This document shows, piece by piece, positions 6,839-10,334 of a DNA stretch of 10,334 bases (within the stretch, counting starts at the first letter, position 1; each line of letters opens with the position of its first letter). The notes beneath the pieces are model-generated. The model made no database searches. It saw only the letters and a list, made by a program, of their open reading frames with translations, and was not told where the DNA came from. Both the position numbers and the translations under genes were made by a program. This stretch comes from Nitrospirota bacterium. Its GTDB lineage: Bacteria > Nitrospirota > Thermodesulfovibrionia > UBA6902 > BMS3Bbin08. The stretch covers positions 4,004 through 14,337 of the forward strand of contig JACQXH010000009.1 in the NCBI GenBank assembly GCA_016208845.1. The letters run 5' to 3'.

Positions 6839-7041
6839 CTATAACATTTGACAAGGCAGGCAATACACTCGATGTCTGGTTCGAAAAACCCCAGCCCTGT
6901 ATCAACGAGGAAGTAGGCAATGGGATTATTCTTAAAAAGGATGAGAATGGTGAAATAATCGGCTTTGAGAAGATAAATTATCTAAAAAAAGAAAAGCCCG
7001 ATTCCGTTCAATCCATCCCCTTTGAAGTAGCTATCGTTTGA
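6826..7041 (+). CDS. DUF2283 family protein, candidate antitoxin/partner
   Basis: The 71-residue protein has the DUF2283 pattern: an N-terminal strand ITITFDKAGNTLDVWFEKPQ, a central hairpin with NGIILKKDENGEIIGFEKINYL (about 29-50), and a short tail ending in a strand, PFEVAIV. The function of this family is unproven; members commonly follow a small nuclease-like gene. Here the start lies 13 bases inside the upstream gene in another frame, with GGAG 7 bases before the ATG, so the two are probably translated together. Promoter and antitoxin-type DNA-binding motifs are not visible. It converges on archease, with a 79-base gap that shows no clear terminator. Confidence 0.8.
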   Translation: MEKITITFDKAGNTLDVWFEKPQPCINEEVGNGIILKKDENGEIIGFEKINYLKKEKPDSVQSIPFEVAIV

Positions 7042-7120
7042 GGCATCTCACATTATTAATTAAAACCTGATTCAGGAAGTTATACAACATGCCAATTTAG
7101 AAGCCAATTTTCATCTATTG

Positions 7121-7600
7121 TTATATATCAAAGATCACTTCTGCTTCATAGATATCATTTATCTTTTCTATCCTGAGCCTGTGATATGTCGCGGCCTTTA
7201 TCAACAGCCTGCTCTCATGCCTGTCCGGGTCAAAATCTTCGCCTGTTACAGCGGCCTTAAGCGTATACTTTTGTGTGACGGCAAGCGCCCCCCCACCCAT
7301 CCCTCCCCCTTGAGGGGGGAGGGCAAGGGTGGGGGCGAGTTCAATTATTTTGATTTCTTTCCCAATAAATCCATACGCATCAAACTGAAAGATGAGTTCA
7401 TTAAGCCAAGACACCAGTAAGTTATCGAGTGAAAGGCCTTTCACCTCGACTTCTATTGTTTTTTTTTCCTCTATGCGATTGAGATCAGTGATAAGATCGT
7501 ACATCCCTTCTGCTGCGTTTATGAACAATTGTTCCGGGGTTTTTCCGTAGGCCTTTAATCCGGCATCGCCTGAGATGTCAATCGGTTCGTATTTTTTCAT
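7121..7600 (-). CDS. Archease, activator of the RtcB RNA ligase
   Basis: Archease speeds guanylylation and multiple turnover of RtcB and widens its nucleotide use. The 159-residue protein keeps the fold: MKKYEPIDISGDAGLKAYGK at the N-terminus, then PEQLFINAAEGMYDLITDL, LDNLLVSWLNELIFQFD, HESRLLIKAATYHRLRIEK, and the C-terminal EVIFDI. Asp12 and the terminal Asp158-Ile159 match the metal site known in archaeal archease. The usual His of the HTAD motif is replaced (ISGD). Residues about 88-107 (LAPTLALPPQGGGMGGGALA) are an extra glycine/proline-rich piece encoded by a palindromic repeat; without it the length would be the usual roughly 140. It lies upstream of rtcB in the same direction but about 3 kb away. 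The ATG at 7600 has only a weak ribosome site, and a repeat begins 12 bases upstream. Confidence 0.9.
   Translation of the reverse strand: MKKYEPIDISGDAGLKAYGKTPEQLFINAAEGMYDLITDLNRIEEKKTIEVEVKGLSLDNLLVSWLNELIFQFDAYGFIGKEIKIIELAPTLALPPQGGGMGGGALAVTQKYTLKAAVTGEDFDPDRHESRLLIKAATYHRLRIEKINDIYEAEVIFDI
7287..7336. repeat. C/G-rich palindromic interspersed repeat inside archease
   Basis: The left arm at 7287-7310 (gcccccccacccatccc...) and right arm at 7313-7336 (...agggtgggggc) pair almost completely around a 2-base centre. The reading frame passes through it, encoding ELAPTLALPPQGGG and GMGGGAL. The same type of repeat is common between genes in other genomes and is recognisable by the peptide PSPLRGEGKGG on the other strand (from memory). 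Confidence 0.7.
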
Positions 7601-7611
7601 TAAGAAATTTT

Positions 7612-7822
7612 ACCACAGAGGGCACAGAGGCAGAAGGATTTCAACCACATAGACCACAAAGATGTTTTTTAAATTTTAATTGAATGCTTCTTTGTGTTCT
7701 CTAAACTAAGTCGCTTATTTAATATGAATCTTATATAACTAAAAGAGTGCTCAGGGAAAAACAATAAAAATGAACCTTTCTTCTTTAATAATCTTAATGT
7801 CTTTCTCTGTGTCCTCTGTGGT
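7612..7822. repeat. Composite inverted repeat, 'accacagaggacacag' family, copy B
   Basis: It begins accacagagggcacagagg (7612-7630) and ends tctctgtgtcctctgtggt (7804-7822), which is inverted to the start. An internal pair (accacatagaccacaaag near 7645 and cttctttgtgttctct near 7687) suggests two adjoining units. It shares a near-identical 23-base word with copy A (7752-7774 against 2470-2492). It fills the gap between the response regulator and archease. Confidence 0.7.
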
Positions 7823-7839
7823 GAATTGCCTATCCCGGT

Positions 7840-8205
7840 TTACTTCGGCGATTCAAAGACATCTTTGATGGTATCGAGCAAAAGGTCGGGGGTAAACGGT
7901 TTTTCAAGGTAATTGAATGCGCCGAGTTTCAGGGTCTTTACTGCTGTTTCCACGGTGCTGTAACCGGTTATCATGATAACCTTTGTTTCAGGCCATGTCG
8001 CTTTTATTTTTGTCAGGACATCTACTCCGTCCATGTCAGGCATCTTCAGGTCAAGGAGCACGAGGTCAAAGGCCTCTTTCTCAAGATACTGAATGCCTTC
8101 TTTTCCGCTGGAGGCTAACTTCATGTCATAGCCTTCGCCGATAAGAGTGCGCTGGCAGCTTACCCTTACAATAGGTTCATCATCAATTATCAGTATCTTT
8201 TTCAT
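7840..8205 (-). CDS. Single-domain response regulator (CheY-like receiver)
   Basis: The 121-residue protein is a complete receiver domain with no output domain: acidic pocket Asp8-Asp9 (IIDDE), phospho-acceptor Asp52 (VLLDLKMPDMDG), Thr80 (IMITGYS) and Lys102 (EKPF). The ATG at 8205 overlaps the kinase stop as ATGA, so the two are translationally coupled and almost certainly form a cognate pair. The receiver resembles those of NtrC-type regulators; without an effector domain it may act through protein contacts or a phosphorelay. The target is unknown. Confidence 0.95.
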   Translation of the reverse strand: MKKILIIDDEPIVRVSCQRTLIGEGYDMKLASSGKEGIQYLEKEAFDLVLLDLKMPDMDGVDVLTKIKATWPETKVIMITGYSTVETAVKTLKLGAFNYLEKPFTPDLLLDTIKDVFESPK

Positions 8206-9473
8206 GCGTGATGTTCAGAAAGAGGTAGTTTAACAAAAAAACTAGTCCCTTTACCAATTGTGCTTTTTACATCTATCTGTCCGCCGAAATGTTTCACGAT
8301 CCCATGGCTGACCGACAGGCCAAGTCCCGTGCCCTTGCCTACGGGCTTTGTGGTAAAGAAGGGCTCAAACAGCTTCCCCATTATTTCTTCGGGTATTCCG
8401 CTTCCTGTGTCTGTGAACTCTATTTCCACGAACGGCTTCTTATCTACCGTAGTTTTGCGGGTTGATATGGTTATCGTGCCCCTTTCGTTCATGGCATCGG
8501 CCGCGTTTATCATCATGTTCAGGAATATCTGCTGGAACTGGGATACATCTCCAAGCACAATGAACGGCGTATCTTCGAGCCTTACATCAAATTTGATATT
8601 GAGGAACTTTGCCTGGTTCTCGACCATATGGATGGTGCGCCTCAGCACTTCGCTGATATTCAGGTCTCCTTTTTCAGAAGGTGTTGCGCGCGCAAAGGTG
8701 AGGAGGTTTTTAATGATTTTAGCGCACCGCTCAGCCTGTTCGATAATTACATTCAGGTCTTCCGCCTCAAGGCTGTCCGGCGGAACCCTCTTCTTTATCA
8801 AATACGCGAACGTCACAACGCCTGTCAGGGGATTATTTATCTCATGTGCTACGCCGGCCGCCATCCTGCCGAGGGATGCGAGCTTCTCTGTCTGAACAAG
8901 CTGCAGGTGGGTCTTCTGGATCTCCTCTGTTTTTTTAGTGATCTCCGCCTCCAGTGTCTGGGTCCAGCGTTCCTGCTGGTCTTTTGCCGCCTTGATCTCT
9001 GTTATCATCACATTAAAGGCATTTGACAGGACCCCTATTTCGTCATGGGATTTTATCGGCACTGAATAATTAAGGTCGCCGCCGATAACCTTTTCCATGC
9101 CGTGCGCAAGATAACTGACCGGCTTGGATACCAATTCCCACAGGATCAACCCCAGAAATGCAGATATGGCAATGAAGAAAATAGCTACATAGGCCGTGAG
9201 CGCAAGCCCCTGCTTGAACTTGGCTTCATCAAGCAGCGCCAGCGAGGCGTCGGCCTCTACAAAACCGAGTATCTTGTCTTTTTCAGCATGTGCATGGCAG
9301 GCCGCTGTATAGCAGGCATGTTCATTGAAGATCGGTTCTATTAGTTTAAGTGCTGTGCGTCCCTGAGGGTCCTTATATATGTCCCATTTTTTTTGATGCC
9401 GGTAAAAGCTCTGCCGACAATTCAGCATTCGCATGACATCCTGTGCAGGCAAGTGAATTAATTTCCACTGCAT
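8202..9473 (-). CDS. Sensor histidine kinase, transmembrane/HAMP/kinase part (frame broken at N-terminal side)
   Basis: The real coding part of this frame runs from about 9386 to the stop; residues 1-29 are an out-of-frame shadow of the N-terminal piece. In order (frame residues): the end of the predicted periplasmic domain with EHACYTAACHAH (Cys54, Cys59-His60, a Cx4CH motif) and ILGFVEADASL, a membrane segment at 91-113, HAMP at about 115-168 (GDLNYSVPIKSHDEIGVL), a coiled coil, HisKA with His210 (VAHEINNPL), and HATPase_c with N-box LNMMINAADAM, G1 TDTGSGIPE, F-box FEPFFTTK and G2 GKGTGLGLS. All kinase motifs are intact. With one base removed from the A8 run at 9387-9394 it joins the upstream frame into a 532-residue protein. 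It phosphorylates the coupled regulator. Alternatively the kinase part could be made alone from an internal start. Confidence 0.9.
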   Translation of the reverse strand: MQWKLIHLPAQDVMRMLNCRQSFYRHQKKWDIYKDPQGRTALKLIEPIFNEHACYTAACHAHAEKDKILGFVEADASLALLDEAKFKQGLALTAYVAIFFIAISAFLGLILWELVSKPVSYLAHGMEKVIGGDLNYSVPIKSHDEIGVLSNAFNVMITEIKAAKDQQERWTQTLEAEITKKTEEIQKTHLQLVQTEKLASLGRMAAGVAHEINNPLTGVVTFAYLIKKRVPPDSLEAEDLNVIIEQAERCAKIIKNLLTFARATPSEKGDLNISEVLRRTIHMVENQAKFLNIKFDVRLEDTPFIVLGDVSQFQQIFLNMMINAADAMNERGTITISTRKTTVDKKPFVEIEFTDTGSGIPEEIMGKLFEPFFTTKPVGKGTGLGLSVSHGIVKHFGGQIDVKSTIGKGTSFFVKLPLSEHHA

Positions 9474-9801
9474 TTTTTATTTCATCCTTGTTTGATGAAT
9501 ATTGAATTTTCCCCTTATGGTCATAGATCCTTACCCTTTTTATGCCTTCTGCCATGCTGATATCTTCAAGCGTCTTCTGAATCGACGGCTGGTTTGATGT
9601 GAGCATGCTGTAACGGTTGCTCTCTTTTATGAAGGCGATGAAGGAGGAGCCGTATTTCACCGCTATGGAAAGAAGGTCCTGTTCCTGTTTGCGCAGGGTC
9701 GCGTACCAGAAGACAAAACTCCCGATTATCATCAGGAGGCTGATGGCTATAATAAGCTTGGCCGCAAGGGACCGGCTCGGGTGACGGAAAATATTCTTCA
9801 T
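9373..9801 (-). CDS. Sensor histidine kinase, N-terminal membrane/sensor part (ends at frameshift)
   Basis: This frame starts at ATG 9801 (AAGG, 5 bases upstream). It has a membrane anchor at residues 13-33 (AAKLIIAISLLMIIGSFVFW), then a predicted periplasmic sensor region containing LACTGCHAN: Cys119, Cys122, His123, a CxxCH motif of the kind that binds c-type haem. It reads LLPASKK and then, after an A8 run, goes out of frame and stops at 9373. The missing sequence continues in the frame of the kinase part. The two frames thus encode one protein; the pair is either broken, expressed through slippage on A8, or affected by an indel in the sequence. A palindrome CCTTAATTATATAAGG and a -10-like TATAAT lie just upstream. 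Confidence 0.85.
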   Translation of the reverse strand: MKNIFRHPSRSLAAKLIIAISLLMIIGSFVFWYATLRKQEQDLLSIAVKYGSSFIAFIKESNRYSMLTSNQPSIQKTLEDISMAEGIKRVRIYDHKGKIQYSSNKDEIKNAVEINSLACTGCHANAELSAELLPASKKMGHI

Positions 9802-9856
9802 TGCTGCCTTAATTATATAAGGCTTTTATATTTTTTGGAAGAGGCAGAATTTAAAA

Positions 9857-9889
9857 GTTGAAAGTGGGCAGTGAACAGTTGACAGTGAG
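9857..9889. repeat. Short interspersed repeat (gcagtgaacagttgacagtgag)
   Basis: Overlapping words of the form cagtgaacagt / ttgacagtgag lie tandem-like in the gap between the kinase and nuoA. They resemble the 'cagtgaacagtgaacag' gene-gap repeats of many genomes (from memory). Confidence 0.4.
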
Positions 9890-9907
9890 GGAATAATATG
9901 AGAGAAA

Positions 9908-9942
9908 CAACCCCCTGTGGCCCCCTTTTTTTAGGGGGAATT
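9908..9942. repeat. Palindromic interspersed element (ccccctttttttaggggg)
   Basis: The stretch caaccccctgtggccccc is followed by ttttttta and then gggggaattg. The arms ccccct (9921-9926) and agggggaa (9933-9940) form a short stem. This resembles the widespread 'aacccccttaatccccctttttaagggggaa' element (from memory). It lies between two divergent genes and is not needed as their terminator. Confidence 0.5.
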
Positions 9943-10056
9943 GCACACTTGAAATGAGAAAGACCATTTATATTTGCAACCACCCCTTTTCACTCTGCTC
10001 TTTACCGCTGACATGATAAATAAGTTAAAACTAACAATAAGCAACTCAAATATTCA

Positions 10057-10086
10057 TTGACAGGGGCTCATGTTTTTATGTATAAA
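10057..10086 (+). promoter_or_regulatory. Candidate sigma-70 promoter for nuoA
   Basis: A perfect -35 TTGACA at 10057-10062 is followed after 18 bases by TATAAA at 10081-10086. The expected start of transcription is about 10092-10094, only 3-5 bases before the ATG at 10097, which would make the nuoA mRNA nearly leaderless. If translation instead began at 10070, this would not be the promoter. Confidence 0.4.
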
Positions 10087-10096
10087 AACATGCAGT

Positions 10097-10334
10097 ATGC
10101 CCGGAACTTATATCCCTTCAAACTACTTGGCTGTTTTAATTATATTGATAGTTACCACTGTTATCGGCGTTACTCCCTTGATCGCCGGTTTCCTGTTAAG
10201 ACCAAGAAGGCCATATGCTGTCAAACTGTCTCCGTATGAATCAGGCAATCCGCCAATTGGAGATACGAGGGATAAGTTTTCGGTAAAGTTTTATATCGTT
10301 GCCATGCTCTTTATGGTATTTGATGTTGAAGCGG
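10097..10334 (+). CDS. nuoA: NuoA, NADH-quinone oxidoreductase subunit A (3' end outside window)
   Basis: NuoA is a small membrane subunit of respiratory complex I. The frame reads MPGTYIPSNY, a membrane helix (about residues 10-32), then LRPRRPYAVKLSPYESGNPP, GDTRDKFSVKFYIVAMLFMV and FDVEA, where the window ends. These are the family's hallmarks, including the acidic FDVEA in the second helix. Many relatives have Cys in SPYECG; here it is Ser, as in the enterobacterial form. The ATG at 10097 fits the family length but has no ribosome site. An in-frame ATG at 10070 would add 9 residues and has AGGGG only 3 bases before it. It is transcribed away from the kinase gene and probably begins the nuo operon. 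Confidence 0.93.
   Translation, partial: MPGTYIPSNYLAVLIILIVTTVIGVTPLIAGFLLRPRRPYAVKLSPYESGNPPIGDTRDKFSVKFYIVAMLFMVFDVEA

Noticed and set aside
7612..7822. CRISPR array or transposon with transposase
   Set aside because: The repeats are inverted and degenerate, without regular spacers, and no transposase frame is present.
8260..8895. Long + strand ORF opposite the histidine kinase (211 codons)
   Set aside because: Shadow of the HATPase/HisKA coding sequence; its protein shows no family pattern.

Overview
The window looks like a chromosomal segment of an anaerobic or facultative environmental bacterium. A Nitrospirota or deltaproteobacterial-type lineage is my best guess, but this is an inference. 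The grounds are futalosine-pathway menaquinone synthesis (MqnA), a proton-pumping NADH dehydrogenase (NuoA start), redox-type two-component signalling with Cys-His motifs, and many short interspersed palindromic repeats. No rRNA, tRNA or CRISPR array was seen.

Layout. 1-1403 (-): the 5' part of a three-PAS sensor kinase of the NarL/DegS type, cut by the window edge. 1581-2429 (-): mqnA. 2659-4104 (-): rtcB, the RNA ligase. 4105-4620: repeats and a GIY-YIG nuclease remnant. 4612 to about 6300 (-): accessory genes that look like integron gene cassettes, namely a HEPN-domain gene broken at two homopolymers, a small unknown ORF, a good attC-like site at 5512-5602, and a DUF4304-like gene interrupted by an in-frame TGA. 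6530-7041 (+): two overlapping small genes resembling a PBECR2/DUF4258-type nuclease with a DUF2283 partner, a candidate toxin-antitoxin pair. 7121-7600 (-): archease, the RtcB activator. 7840-9801 (-): a single-domain response regulator translationally coupled (ATGA overlap) to a membrane histidine kinase whose frame is broken at an A8 tract. 10097-10334 (+): the start of nuoA, divergent from the kinase.

How the parts fit. Archease and RtcB work together in RNA repair and often sit together. Here they point the same way but are separated by about 3 kb of accessory DNA, which suggests an insertion between them. The kinase/regulator pair, with CxxCH and Cx4CH motifs in its predicted periplasmic domain, sits back to back with the nuo operon and may sense redox state or a haem-linked signal.

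The most unusual features are: (1) an attC-like cassette site with degraded cassette genes between archease and rtcB; (2) repeat-derived peptides inserted in frame in two conserved enzymes, MqnA and archease; (3) at least eight kinds of short interspersed repeats in 10 kb; (4) three frame breaks, all at homopolymer runs, which could be real decay, slippage-based expression or assembly error.
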